NCBI GenBank assembly: GCA_964390565.1
Contig: CAYMII010000003.1
Location: 88,638-152,637 of the forward strand
Source of the DNA: UBA8529 sp964390565
GTDB lineage: Bacteria > Bacteroidota > Bacteroidia > Bacteroidales > Tenuifilaceae
Direction: 5' to 3'
DNA length: 64,000 nucleotides
Shown: positions 16,059 through 23,995 of the stretch, in pieces
Position numbering within the stretch: the stretch's first letter is position 1
Layout of the letters: every line of letters starts with the position of its first letter
Translations under genes and position numbers: made by a program
Notes under the pieces: generated by a model
The model's input: the letters and a program-made list of their open reading frames with translations, nothing else
What the model was told of the DNA's origin: nothing
The model's database searches: none

Positions 16059-17294
16059 TTATAGATAGCTATTCTTTCCTGATTCAATGTTAGTAAAAGG
16101 TGCAACAGCCCTTTGATAGATACCTTGCACATAAGCTATGGCCATTCCATAGTTTGTAACGGGAATCCCTGCTTCGATGGCAGGTCGTAGGCGATTAAAG
16201 ATCTGCTTTCGAGTAATCATACAGCCTCCACATTGAACAACCAATGCGTATTCCTTAATATCGCGAGGCAATTTATCTAAGCCAGCTACAACCTCATATT
16301 CCAACTTTTTACCTGTAAAGTTGCTAATCCAACGTGGAATTTTTACTCGCCCAATATCATCGCATGAAGTATGATGAGTGCAACTCTCAAGCAGAAGAAC
16401 CCTATCACCATCCTTCAATTCCGATATTTTTGGAGTACCCTTTATGTAACTCTCAAAATCACCTTTAAATCGTGCCAGAAGAATGCTAAAGCTGGTAAGC
16501 GGAATATCCTTGGGAATTGATGCATCGGCCTTAACAAATATCTGGCTATCGGTAACAACCAAAGCTGGCTTTACCCCAGTTTTCCGAAGGAAAGCATCAA
16601 CCTCACGCTCCTTAAGCACAATTGCAACAGCATCGTTATCTAAAACATCACGAATTGCCTGCACTTGCGGAAGAATTAGTCTACCTGCTGGCGCCTCAAC
16701 ATCAATGGGTGTAATAAGTAGAACAATATCTCCGTAGGAGATTAAATCGCCCAGCAAGGTTGGTGTTTTATAGGATGATTCAGGGATTGCAAGCTTGATT
16801 GCACCCACAATCGCCTCAATGCAATGGGGGTTGGTTGTACTCGTCTCAAAAATCTGATGCTTTGGGAATTGTTTTGATAATTCAACCTTAAAATCGTTTG
16901 TTAAAGGCTGAATATCGCTTTTACTATGGACAAGGATAAAGGGGGTATCTGTCTTAGAGAAATCAGCTACTAGCATATCCTCGAACTTTCCCCAGCTGTT
17001 ATCGGTTAAAACGAGAATTGCTAAGTCGATATGGTTAATGGATTCTAAAGTTTTCTCGACGCGTTTTGTTCCCAACTCACCAACATCATCGATACCGGCG
17101 GTATCAATAAGAATAACAGGCCCAAAGCCTGTAATCTCGAATGATTTTTTTACTGGGTCAGTTGTAGTACCCGCAAAATCCGAGACAATTGCCACATTCT
17201 GCCCTGCAAGCATGTTAATTAACGAGCTCTTCCCGTTATTGCGGCGGCCGTAAATACCAATATGCGGTTTCGATTCTTTTCCTTTCTTCATCAT
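16059..17294 (-). CDS. hydF: [FeFe]-hydrogenase H-cluster maturation GTPase HydF
   Basis: A 411-residue GTPase/scaffold that assembles the 2Fe subcluster and delivers it to apo-hydrogenase. G1 is GRRNNGKSSLINML, the switch region FAGTTTDP and G3 DTAGIDD. The dimerisation domain follows, and the C-terminal cluster-binding domain has LLLESCTHHTSC and VVQCGGCMITRKQ, giving the three cysteines and histidine expected. Its presence implies that the organism makes an [FeFe] hydrogenase and so evolves or uses H2 anaerobically. The partner radical-SAM maturases HydE and HydG are not in this window. A long (>350 base) upstream region includes a GNRA-looped hairpin. Confidence 0.95.
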   Translation of the reverse strand: MMKKGKESKPHIGIYGRRNNGKSSLINMLAGQNVAIVSDFAGTTTDPVKKSFEITGFGPVILIDTAGIDDVGELGTKRVEKTLESINHIDLAILVLTDNSWGKFEDMLVADFSKTDTPFILVHSKSDIQPLTNDFKVELSKQFPKHQIFETSTTNPHCIEAIVGAIKLAIPESSYKTPTLLGDLISYGDIVLLITPIDVEAPAGRLILPQVQAIRDVLDNDAVAIVLKEREVDAFLRKTGVKPALVVTDSQIFVKADASIPKDIPLTSFSILLARFKGDFESYIKGTPKISELKDGDRVLLLESCTHHTSCDDIGRVKIPRWISNFTGKKLEYEVVAGLDKLPRDIKEYALVVQCGGCMITRKQIFNRLRPAIEAGIPVTNYGMAIAYVQGIYQRAVAPFTNIESGKNSYL

Positions 17295-17702
17295 AACTTA
17301 ATGTACAGCAAAATAAACCATAATTACTGAATTAACCTCCGTTCGATCTAAGATTTATAAGTTCAAAGTAATGATCTAGCCAATCCAATTCTGCGGTTTT
17401 GTCGAAAGACAAAATTGCAGAAAAACTCTGTGCCCTCTGTGGTTCTCAATACCAAACCGACTTATTGCTGTAAACACCTTGCTTAACCAAAACAGTTGGA
17501 TAGAGACAAATTCATAAATACTCTGTGTTAAAATTATTATGTTGAAATCACGTTGAATTAAGTTTAAAATTGCATCATTTATTGGCTGATTTGCACAAAT
17601 CTTATCAATTTAAAAAACATATAAAATTGAAAACGAAAAAAAGTTTGTAACTTGCTTAATTCATTGAAAACCTTAAAACAATCGTTTAAAACCATAACCA
17701 AC
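17295..17702. other. Intergenic region between divergent hydF and the DUF4412 gene
   Basis: 408 bases without a gene. It contains a strong hairpin (17390-17421), a fragment of the dispersed repeat family (CTCTGTGCCCTCTGTGGTTC, 17427-17446), and a TAACTTG box near 17648-17654 that may serve the DUF4412 gene. No RNA gene was recognised. Confidence 0.5.
17390..17421. repeat. 14-bp inverted repeat with GAAA loop
   Basis: TCTGCGGTTTTGTC (17390-17403), loop GAAA, GACAAAATTGCAGA (17408-17421): 14 pairs including two G-T wobbles on the plus strand. No T run follows on either strand, so it is not an ordinary terminator. It lies about 95 bases upstream of hydF. Confidence 0.6.
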
Positions 17703-18689
17703 ATGAAAGCAAGATTTATCGGTTTGATGCTAGTGGGTGGAATATTAATTTCGGCGAACCCTGCATCTGCACAGTTTAAAGATTTATTAAACAAGGGCGT
17801 TAACAAGGCGCTCGATAGTAAGCTAAAAAAAGAGGAAGAAGAGCGTAAGAAAAAGGATGCCGAACAGAAAAAGGCACAAGGACAGCAACAGAACCAGAGC
17901 GGCAATCAGAGCCAAGGAAATTCAAACCCGGGGGGCAACTTCATGCAAAAGAAGATGATGGGCATGATGGGCATGAAAGATGTTAAGCACGAGACAGTTT
18001 ACAATTTCACCTCAAGCATGACCATGGAGATGCAATCGACCGACTCATTAGGTAAAAAATCAGAGAAAGTTCTTTACACAACATTCTTCGATAAGAATAG
18101 CCGCAGCTTTGCCATGGAGTTCGAAACAACCGACAAAGAGAGCAAGCAAAAACAGCAAAGCCAATTTATATATGATTATAAGAACTGGGCAATGCTTATT
18201 TTAGGGGGTAAGAGTGGCGAAAAGAGTGGTATTGCCATGGAGATTCCAAAAGATTCAACCATCGAGGCGCAGCAAAAGCAAGGAACTCAACCAAACACTG
18301 AGCAAGCAAAGAAAGACTATAACGACTATATTTCAAATTACAAAGCAACTGGCCGCACCAAAACCATTGCGGGTTATAATTGTAGTGAATATGTTTATGA
18401 AAACCCCGAAGGTAGAGCTGAAATGTGGGTTACAAAGGATGTTGTTTTCGACTACTCAAAAGCTTATGGACAAATGGGTGTTACAGGCTTAACTGCCTCA
18501 GGATCAACCTATGGCTTAGGAACAGCTATGGAATGGCATTTTATCGATAAAGACTCAAAAGCACGCTCAGATATGGCCGTTGTTGATATCAAGCCAAGCA
18601 ACCCAAAATCGTTTAACCTTGCAGGTTACCAAATTATTGGAATGGGTGGACAAGGTCAACAGCAACAAAAGGGAAAAGGAAAGAAATAG
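17703..18689 (+). CDS. DUF4412 exported protein
   Basis: Start chosen at ATG 17703, which gives the signal peptide MKARFIGLMLVGGILISANPASA; an in-frame TTG at 17652 would put a polar leader before it. Residues about 30-75 form a charged K/E coiled stretch followed by a Q/N-rich linker and a Met-rich run (MQKKMMGMMGMKD). The rest is a DUF4412 fold: VYNFTSSMTMEMQS, YTTFFDKNSRSFAMEFE, GYNCSEYVYENPEGRAEMWVT. This family is periplasmic and of unknown function. A second low-complexity tail (GGQGQQQQKGKGKK) ends the protein. It stands alone with a good terminator. Confidence 0.82.
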   Translation: MKARFIGLMLVGGILISANPASAQFKDLLNKGVNKALDSKLKKEEEERKKKDAEQKKAQGQQQNQSGNQSQGNSNPGGNFMQKKMMGMMGMKDVKHETVYNFTSSMTMEMQSTDSLGKKSEKVLYTTFFDKNSRSFAMEFETTDKESKQKQQSQFIYDYKNWAMLILGGKSGEKSGIAMEIPKDSTIEAQQKQGTQPNTEQAKKDYNDYISNYKATGRTKTIAGYNCSEYVYENPEGRAEMWVTKDVVFDYSKAYGQMGVTGLTASGSTYGLGTAMEWHFIDKDSKARSDMAVVDIKPSNPKSFNLAGYQIIGMGGQGQQQQKGKGKK

Positions 18690-18718
18690 ATTGATAATAG
18701 TGATTTGAAAAATACTGA

Positions 18719-18757
18719 AACGACGCGGGTTATTATACCTGTGTCGTTATTTTTTTA
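18719..18757 (+). terminator. Intrinsic terminator after the DUF4412 gene
   Basis: AACGACGCGGGT (18719-18730) pairs with ACCTGTGTCGTT (18737-18748) through two wobbles, followed by TATTTTTTT. Confidence 0.85.
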
Positions 18758-18871
18758 ATTAACCTTGAAATCCTTTTAGTCTAAAACACAACAAAAGAAT
18801 TACTAGATAGAAGTCTTTCTTAAAATGCTATGTCAAAAAAACTTTAATAAGTTGAATAATTACCTAAAAGA

Positions 18872-19081
18872 CTATTCCCCTTTCATCTTTTTTTCTTCTT
18901 CATGCTTTTTTATTAACTCATTTTTTATTTGCTCACTACTCTTAACCCTATCTTCATCCATTCTTACAACCTTATCTAATTGTGCTTGAATTATATCTGC
19001 TCTCTTCTTTTGATAAATACCATACGCAATAGAGAATAGAGCGACAATTATCAAAAAAATAATAAAAATATTTTTTCTCAT
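18872..19081 (-). CDS. Small single-pass membrane protein
   Basis: A 69-residue ORF: one N-terminal transmembrane helix (MRKNIFIIFLIIVALFSIAY) followed by a charged, probably coiled-coil tail (RADIIQAQLDKVVRMDEDRV, then KHEEEKKMKGE). The heptad-like tail and length recall FtsB/FtsL-type or leader proteins, but no family is recognised. It lies just outside the accessory island, between two intergenic stretches. Possibly real because the composition is membrane-protein-like; expression is unproven. Confidence 0.5.
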   Translation of the reverse strand: MRKNIFIIFLIIVALFSIAYGIYQKKRADIIQAQLDKVVRMDEDRVKSSEQIKNELIKKHEEEKKMKGE

Positions 19082-19465
19082 AGAAACTATATTAAGTTAA
19101 GACCTTGATTTTTGCTGAAAAAAAATCTCACAGAAAAACAGTTACTAATTTATTTAATATTTGATAAAAAGTTCATATTCTATAGCTTCATTTTTTAATT
19201 TATCAGGAGTTCGACTAAGATAAAACTAACTCTGAAGTGGCGATTTTATTTTACAACTCCTTCAACGAAAACACCGCTCGCGCGGATTTGTAATTTTGAG
19301 TGTTCGAAACGTCAAGCAGCCAGAAAACGTTCTTTGAGTTTTTAATTATGATGGTTATCAACAGTTTATGTTGGTAAAATAAGCATTTTGTTGATATTAA
19401 GTCCTTGTAATATAATAGTAACCAACACCTTACGTTGCTATCTTTGACTATAATAATCTACGGCG
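19082..19465. other. Gene-free stretch containing the left edge of the accessory island
   Basis: AT-rich sequence with no ORF of note. It contains a 20-bp copy of the aspA 3' end (19253-19272), the left half of a REP-like palindrome (19277-19294), the left inverted repeat of the IS (from 19295) and a TATCTTTG box at 19439-19446 that may drive the transposase. Confidence 0.6.
19253..19272. repeat. 20-bp duplicate of the aspA 3' end (left copy)
   Basis: ACAACTCCTTCAACGAAAAC matches ACAATTCCTTCAACGAAAAC at 22395-22414 with one mismatch. Both copies, on the minus strand, would encode FSLKEL followed by a stop, as at the aspA C-terminus. The two copies bracket a 3.1-kb accessory stretch. Confidence 0.75.
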
Positions 19466-20710
19466 TTGAAAAGAACAGGCGTATCGGCCAAAGAGCTTCT
19501 AGCGGTTATCCCAGACGAGATGTTGGTTCACCTTTCTCTTTCTACACAGGTGGATTATCAGGTTAAGAAGTTGTATGGACGTAGCATGTTCTATCTACTC
19601 CTTTACGGGTTGCTTGAAAGTAGGGCAAGCTTAAGAAGCCTTGAAGACACCTTCAACTCCTCCAAGTTCAAGGTGATTTTCAACCTCGACCGCGATGCCA
19701 GAGCGAAGTACAATTCAATATCAGATCGCTTGTCCATGATGGACGAGGAGTACTTTAGGCGTATTTATGAGCTTATATACCAAGACTTCTCAGGCCTATG
19801 CAGCAAGGATGACTGCATGAAGTACAGCATCACTAGGGTGGATTCCACCATGGTCGCTGAGGTAGCCAATAAGATCCACGACGGTATGGTGGTGGGCTCC
19901 AGCAAAGGGGATGCCCCTAGGCAGATCAAGTATACGATGAGCCTGACCAACCTGCTACCCAGCAGCGTTGAGGTGTTCACAGAGCAGCAGTACCTGAGCG
20001 AAGACCTTGCCATTCCACAAGCCATCAAGGGCCATGTCGACAAGAGTAAGGACAATGTTTTCGTATTCGACAGGGGGGTAAGTAGCCGTAAGGCGTTCAA
20101 TGAGATGGATAAAGACGAGCTCCGCTTTGTAACCCGCATCAACCCGAAAGCTCGCCACGAGGTGGTAGAGCGCTTCATCTTGCCTGAGGAGGGCACTCGC
20201 ACGGGCAACCTGGTGGTTAAGAGCGATGAGCGGGTGATCCTGTTCGATAAGCATCATAATCGTTCCAACGTATTCCGATTGCTGCAAACGGAGGATGATC
20301 GTGGCAATGCCCTCTGGTTCTTGACCAACCTGATGGAGGATGAGCTGGAAACCATCATCACCATCTACAGGAAACGCTGGGACATCGAGGTGTTCTTTCG
20401 GTTCATCAAGCAGGAGTTGAACTTCAAGCATTTCTTCTCGACAAATCAGAATGGGATAAGGATAATCCTGTACATGACCCTGATTCTTGCCATGCTTATC
20501 CTGATCTACAAGAAGCTGAGCGGGGTCGGCTACAAAACGGCGGTCAGGCGATTCCTCATAGAGATGGATGAGCTCTACATGTCGCAAGTTATTGCCATTA
20601 GCGGGGGTGATCCCTCCATGGTATTCAGGTGACAGGATTTACAAAGGAGGTACCCTTACCCGATATACACCCCCTGGATTATGCTCTTTGAAAGGCTTCG
20701 AACACTCAAA
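19295..20710 (+). mobile_element. IS4-family insertion sequence, 1416 bp, apparently complete
   Basis: Left end TTTGAGTGTTCGAA (19295-19308) is exactly inverted at the right end TTCGAACACTCAAA (20697-20710). Both ends are flanked by the 9-bp direct repeat ATTTGTAAT (19286-19294 and 20711-20719), consistent with the 9-12 bp duplications of the IS4 family. One intact transposase gene fills the element. Its base composition is clearly more GC-rich than the flanks, so arrival looks recent. Rejoining the flanks at the duplication restores a REP-like palindrome. Confidence 0.9.
19466..20632 (+). CDS. IS4-family DDE transposase
   Basis: A 388-residue transposase of the DDE/RNase H-like fold. The catalytic residues are visible: first Asp in TRVDSTMVAEVA, second Asp in VFVFDRGVSSRKA, and Glu in the family signature YRKRWDIEVFFRFIKQEL (Y-x2-R-x3-E-x6-K). 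No frameshift or internal stop is seen, so it may be active. The start is uncertain: TTG 19466 as listed, or ATG 19520. A long antisense ORF across it is a shadow of its composition. Confidence 0.92.
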   Translation: MKRTGVSAKELLAVIPDEMLVHLSLSTQVDYQVKKLYGRSMFYLLLYGLLESRASLRSLEDTFNSSKFKVIFNLDRDARAKYNSISDRLSMMDEEYFRRIYELIYQDFSGLCSKDDCMKYSITRVDSTMVAEVANKIHDGMVVGSSKGDAPRQIKYTMSLTNLLPSSVEVFTEQQYLSEDLAIPQAIKGHVDKSKDNVFVFDRGVSSRKAFNEMDKDELRFVTRINPKARHEVVERFILPEEGTRTGNLVVKSDERVILFDKHHNRSNVFRLLQTEDDRGNALWFLTNLMEDELETIITIYRKRWDIEVFFRFIKQELNFKHFFSTNQNGIRIILYMTLILAMLILIYKKLSGVGYKTAVRRFLIEMDELYMSQVIAISGGDPSMVFR

Positions 20711-20835
20711 ATTTGTAATCCGTGCGCCAATAATATGATAAAAGCAACGAATAAACCTAGCTGTAACAAGCTGGGTTTATTCATTTATGGAATTATTTTT
20801 TTACAAAAATTAGGCACGGACTTCAAGTCCGCGCC
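20711..20835. repeat. BIME-like group: REP palindromes around a hairpin
   Basis: With the IS removed, GCGCGGATT-TGT-AATCCGTGC forms a palindrome across the insertion site (right half at 20711-20726). A second palindrome, GGCACGGACTTCAAGTCCGCGCC, lies at 20813-20835. Between them is a 12-bp hairpin with one wobble: ATAAACCTAGCT (20751-20762) and AGCTGGGTTTAT (20769-20780). The arrangement of REP, hairpin and REP is like a bacterial interspersed mosaic element. No RAYT (TnpA-REP) gene is in the window. Confidence 0.65.
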
Positions 20836-20839
20836 AGCA

Positions 20840-21076
20840 CAAGTAATTCCTGATTTTATATTTCAGAAATTAGGTTTAGCTTCTGAAATTAAATTCACAA
20901 AGAATAAAACAAAAACAATTGTAGATGAAATCAACGCTGACATTAGAGGGTATGGAAAGGACTATTCAAATCTATTATTTCTAATTTATGATATTGGAAC
21001 AATTAGAGATGAGAATGAATTTAAAAATGACATAGATAATGAAGATAATATTCAATTAATAATTGTGAAACATTAA
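20840..21076 (+). pseudogene. Remnant of a PD-(D/E)XK nuclease domain protein
   Basis: About 78 codons, open to a TAA, that look like the C-terminal half of a restriction-endonuclease-like domain: PDFIFQ, then SEIKFTKNK (the E-x-K of PD-(D/E)XK about 12 residues later), then IVDEINADIRGYGKDYSNLLFLIYDIGTIRDENEF and a hydrophobic final strand (NIQLIIVKH). The N-terminal part is missing; upstream in the same frame is only REP/hairpin sequence and the IS end. The frame continues upstream to 20681, but that extension translates repeat DNA. It could still be expressed as a short fragment. Confidence 0.6.
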
Positions 21077-21206
21077 AAGGGTAACCCCGTTGCACCGAGG
21101 CTTTAGCTAAAATAGAAATATCATGCAACGTCGCAGATCAAAATATCTGGGTCGTTTTATTTTAAAAAACAGCATCACGACATCGTAATGACTTTTAGTT
21201 ATAACT

Positions 21207-21238
21207 TTTGGTCATTTAAATAACTTATAGTATATTTG
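21207..21238 (+). promoter_or_regulatory. Promoter of the DUF4143 ATPase gene
   Basis: TTTG (21207-21210), 20 bases, TATATTTG (21231-21238): full match to the Bacteroidota consensus, placed 9 bases before the ATG, so the leader would be nearly absent. Confidence 0.65.
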
Positions 21239-21247
21239 AAATAAAAA

Positions 21248-22369
21248 ATGTTTCAAAGAACCATTGAGAATATAATTAAAGATAAGATTAATGGCGGTAA
21301 AGCAATAGTAGTTTTGGGTGCAAGGCAAGTTGGAAAGACAACCCTCATAAAGAATATCCTAAAGGACATTGATTATCTTTTTTTAGACGCTGATGACCCT
21401 TCCACCCGAAGTCTGTTAACAAATCCAAATACTGAGCAAATCCGAACCATTATAGCCGACAATAAATTCATTTTCATTGATGAAGCACAAAGAGTTGCTG
21501 GAATTGGTTTAACACTCAAAATAATAACCGATCAATTTAAGGATGTGCAACTATTTGTGAGCGGCTCATCATCATTTGATTTAGGCAATGCATTGAATGA
21601 ACCTTTGACAGGTCGAAAGTGGGAATATGAATTGTTTCCGATCTCGTGGGAGGAGTATGAAAGTAGTATTGGTTTTATCAAATCAGAACAACAACTCGAA
21701 AACAGATTACTATACGGGATGTATCCAGAGGTTATTAATAATCAAGGAAAAGAGCGCGAAACATTAAAAAATCTCGTTAATAGCTATTTGTATAGGGATA
21801 TCTTAGCATTTTCAGATATAAGAAAACCTGAGGTGCTTGAAAAATTATTACAAGCGCTTGCTCTCCAAATGGGAAGCGAAGTTAACTATAATGAGTTATC
21901 CCAAATTGTTGGAATAAACAAAATAACCGTTCAGAAATACATAGAAGTTCTAGAGAAAGGATATATAATTTTTAGGCTCAATAGCTTTAGTAGAAATTTG
22001 CGAAATGAAATTAAACAGAATCGAAAAATTTATTTCTACGATAATGGAATAAGGAATATGATTATTGGGAATTTTAATCAATTAGACTTGAGGGATGATA
22101 AAGGAGCATTATGGGAAAATTTCTTAGTCTCTGAAAGAAGGAAACAGAATATTTATAAAGACACATTTTCCAAGATGTACTTTTGGAGAACCAAACAACA
22201 GCAAGAAATTGATTTTGTCGAGGAAAAAAACGGGGAAATATCTGGCTACGAGTTTAAATGGAACAATAAAAAAATAAAAGTTCCTGAGAAATTTATAGAA
22301 ACATATAATGCAAAAGGATTTTTAATTGACAGAAAAAACTTTAGAGAATTTGTTAAAATAAAGTATTAA
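21248..22369 (+). CDS. DUF4143-type AAA ATPase
   Basis: A 373-residue ATPase of the ATP-binding-plus-DUF4143 family, common in accessory regions of anaerobes. Walker A is GARQVGKTTLIKNI and Walker B is KFIFIDEAQRV; the sensor-like FVSGSSSFDLG follows. Residues about 200-250 look like a winged helix (YNELSQIVGINKITVQKYIEVLEKGYIIFRL). The C-terminal DUF4143 part has the nuclease-like YFWRTKQQQEIDFVEEKNGEISGYEFKW (D-x-E-x-K-like). The family's cellular role is not established. It is AT-rich, sits in the accessory island next to the nuclease remnant and has its own promoter. Confidence 0.85.
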   Translation: MFQRTIENIIKDKINGGKAIVVLGARQVGKTTLIKNILKDIDYLFLDADDPSTRSLLTNPNTEQIRTIIADNKFIFIDEAQRVAGIGLTLKIITDQFKDVQLFVSGSSSFDLGNALNEPLTGRKWEYELFPISWEEYESSIGFIKSEQQLENRLLYGMYPEVINNQGKERETLKNLVNSYLYRDILAFSDIRKPEVLEKLLQALALQMGSEVNYNELSQIVGINKITVQKYIEVLEKGYIIFRLNSFSRNLRNEIKQNRKIYFYDNGIRNMIIGNFNQLDLRDDKGALWENFLVSERRKQNIYKDTFSKMYFWRTKQQQEIDFVEEKNGEISGYEFKWNNKKIKVPEKFIETYNAKGFLIDRKNFREFVKIKY

Positions 22370-22392
22370 GAGCACACAACACTTGTTTGACC

Positions 22393-23826
22393 TCACAATT
22401 CCTTCAACGAAAACCCAAGTTTCAATAGATTTTCCGGCTTAACAATCTCCTTCAACTTTGTTCTTTCTATCAAATTGAGTTTTTCGTTTGCTTCGAAAAT
22501 GCTTAGCCCGTTTGATTTCATCTCGTTTGCAAGAATTGCGGCCTTATTAAACCCAATAAATGGTAAAAGAGCTGTGCTAATCGAAGGGTTTCGGTATAGC
22601 TGATTGGTAGCACTTTCGGCATCAACCTCTAAGCCGGATATTAAATTACTTGCAAGAGTGTTATCTGCAGATATTAAAAGTTTCAAACTTTCAAGTATAG
22701 CATGTCCAATAGTTGGGAAGTAGGCATTAAGATCGAGTACCCCTTGTCCACATAGCTCTGAGATTAGCTGATCGTTGCTGTAAACCTTATGCGAAACGCT
22801 AACCACATACTCAACAATCACGGGGTTAATTTTACCTGGCATAATTGAGCTACCAACCTGTCGTTTGGGAATGGTTAGCTGATTCCCTGCAACATCAGAT
22901 GCCATAAGCCTAATGTCCGAAGCCATCTTCTCAAGATTAACGGCGTGCGCCTTAAGCGTAGCGTGTATCTCGACAAACGCATCGAGATTGGCTGTAGCAT
23001 CATTCAAATTTTCGCTACGAGTAATAGGTAAATTTGTTAAACGTTGCAGCTGATTTACAACTTCCATTATGAAAAAGCGGGGTGTTCCTATCCCTGTTCC
23101 AATTGCACCACCACCAAGGTTAACAACTTTTATTCTCTCAAAGCATTTTGACACTCGCCACCAATCACGCGAAAGCGCTTCGCTATATGTGCTAAATAGT
23201 TGCCCCCACGATGATGGAACAGCAGCCTGCATCTGGGTGTAACCCAACCGAAGGCTACCACGATGTTTTTTTTCCTGATCCTCAACTTTAAATCGAAGGT
23301 TATTAATCGATTCCTCAAGGGTTGTAAGTAGCTGTAACGTTGCAACCTTTAATGCGGTTGGAACAACATCATTGGTTGATTGGTAGATGTTAGCCTGCTC
23401 AATGGGATCGATATGATTGTAGCTACCCGGTCTATGATCGAGTTTTGTTAGTGCAATATTTGTAATGATCTCGTTAACATTCATATTAATGCTTGTTCCT
23501 GCCCCACCCTGAATTGCAGGTACAATAAACTGGTCAAAGTGCTTCCCTTCCGATACCTCAACAGCAGCCTTTATTAACGAATCAACAACATGATCATAAA
23601 TCAATGAAAATTCCTTTTTCGAAACCTCGGAATCACTTCTAAATGCCTTTGCAAACTCCAAATAGGTTAGGTAGCACGAGTGCTTAACAACACCCATGGC
23701 TTTATACCACTCAAGATGAAAAGGGGTTGTATCGGGAAAATTCTCCTTTGCCCGCAAAGAGTGGATGCCGTAAAGAGCATCATCGGGAATTTCCATTGAA
23801 CCTAGGTAATCGGACTCTGTTCTCAT
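22393..23826 (-). CDS. aspA: Aspartate ammonia-lyase (aspartase)
   Basis: A 477-residue enzyme of the fumarase/aspartase superfamily converting L-aspartate to fumarate and ammonia. The superfamily signature GSSIMPGKINPV is present at about residues 320-331, with TNDVVPTALKVA and LGGGAIGTGIGT as expected for aspartase. Together with the class I fumarase at 40.8 kb it feeds fumarate into reductive fermentation. Its last six codons and stop occur again as a 20-bp copy at 19253-19272, at the other edge of the accessory island. A minus-strand TACTTTTG box lies 18 bases upstream of the start codon. Confidence 0.93.
   Translation of the reverse strand: MRTESDYLGSMEIPDDALYGIHSLRAKENFPDTTPFHLEWYKAMGVVKHSCYLTYLEFAKAFRSDSEVSKKEFSLIYDHVVDSLIKAAVEVSEGKHFDQFIVPAIQGGAGTSINMNVNEIITNIALTKLDHRPGSYNHIDPIEQANIYQSTNDVVPTALKVATLQLLTTLEESINNLRFKVEDQEKKHRGSLRLGYTQMQAAVPSSWGQLFSTYSEALSRDWWRVSKCFERIKVVNLGGGAIGTGIGTPRFFIMEVVNQLQRLTNLPITRSENLNDATANLDAFVEIHATLKAHAVNLEKMASDIRLMASDVAGNQLTIPKRQVGSSIMPGKINPVIVEYVVSVSHKVYSNDQLISELCGQGVLDLNAYFPTIGHAILESLKLLISADNTLASNLISGLEVDAESATNQLYRNPSISTALLPFIGFNKAAILANEMKSNGLSIFEANEKLNLIERTKLKEIVKPENLLKLGFSLKEL
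22395..22414. repeat. 20-bp direct repeat at the aspA 3' end (right copy)
   Basis: ACAATTCCTTCAACGAAAAC, the end of aspA read on the plus strand, is repeated with one mismatch at 19253-19272 in the same orientation. Confidence 0.75.
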
Positions 23827-23843
23827 ATCCTTCGGAATTTATC

Positions 23844-23851
23844 CAAAAGTA
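23844..23851 (-). promoter_or_regulatory. Probable aspA -7 box
   Basis: Minus-strand TACTTTTG, with TTCG (one mismatch to TTTG) 19 bases upstream. Confidence 0.5.
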
Positions 23852-23995
23852 AGCAACAATAAGAAATTTGCGAAATAATTAAACGAAGTTTGCTTAACGT
23901 GGTCTTTATCATGTTGAGTTTTTAATAAATCGTGTAACTTCGCGCTCGATTTTTGAATACGGATTATTCATATATATCTAATATACATATCATTA

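Noticed and set aside
17652..17702. TTG start of the DUF4412 protein
   Set aside because: It would place 17 polar residues before an obvious signal peptide; ATG 17703 is preferred.
19955..20587. 210-residue antisense ORF across the transposase
   Set aside because: It is the complement of a well-supported transposase gene and is composition-driven; no family likeness.
20681..20839. N-terminal extension of the nuclease remnant into the IS end and REP repeats
   Set aside because: It translates the IS inverted repeat, the target duplication and palindromes, so it is not ancestral coding sequence.
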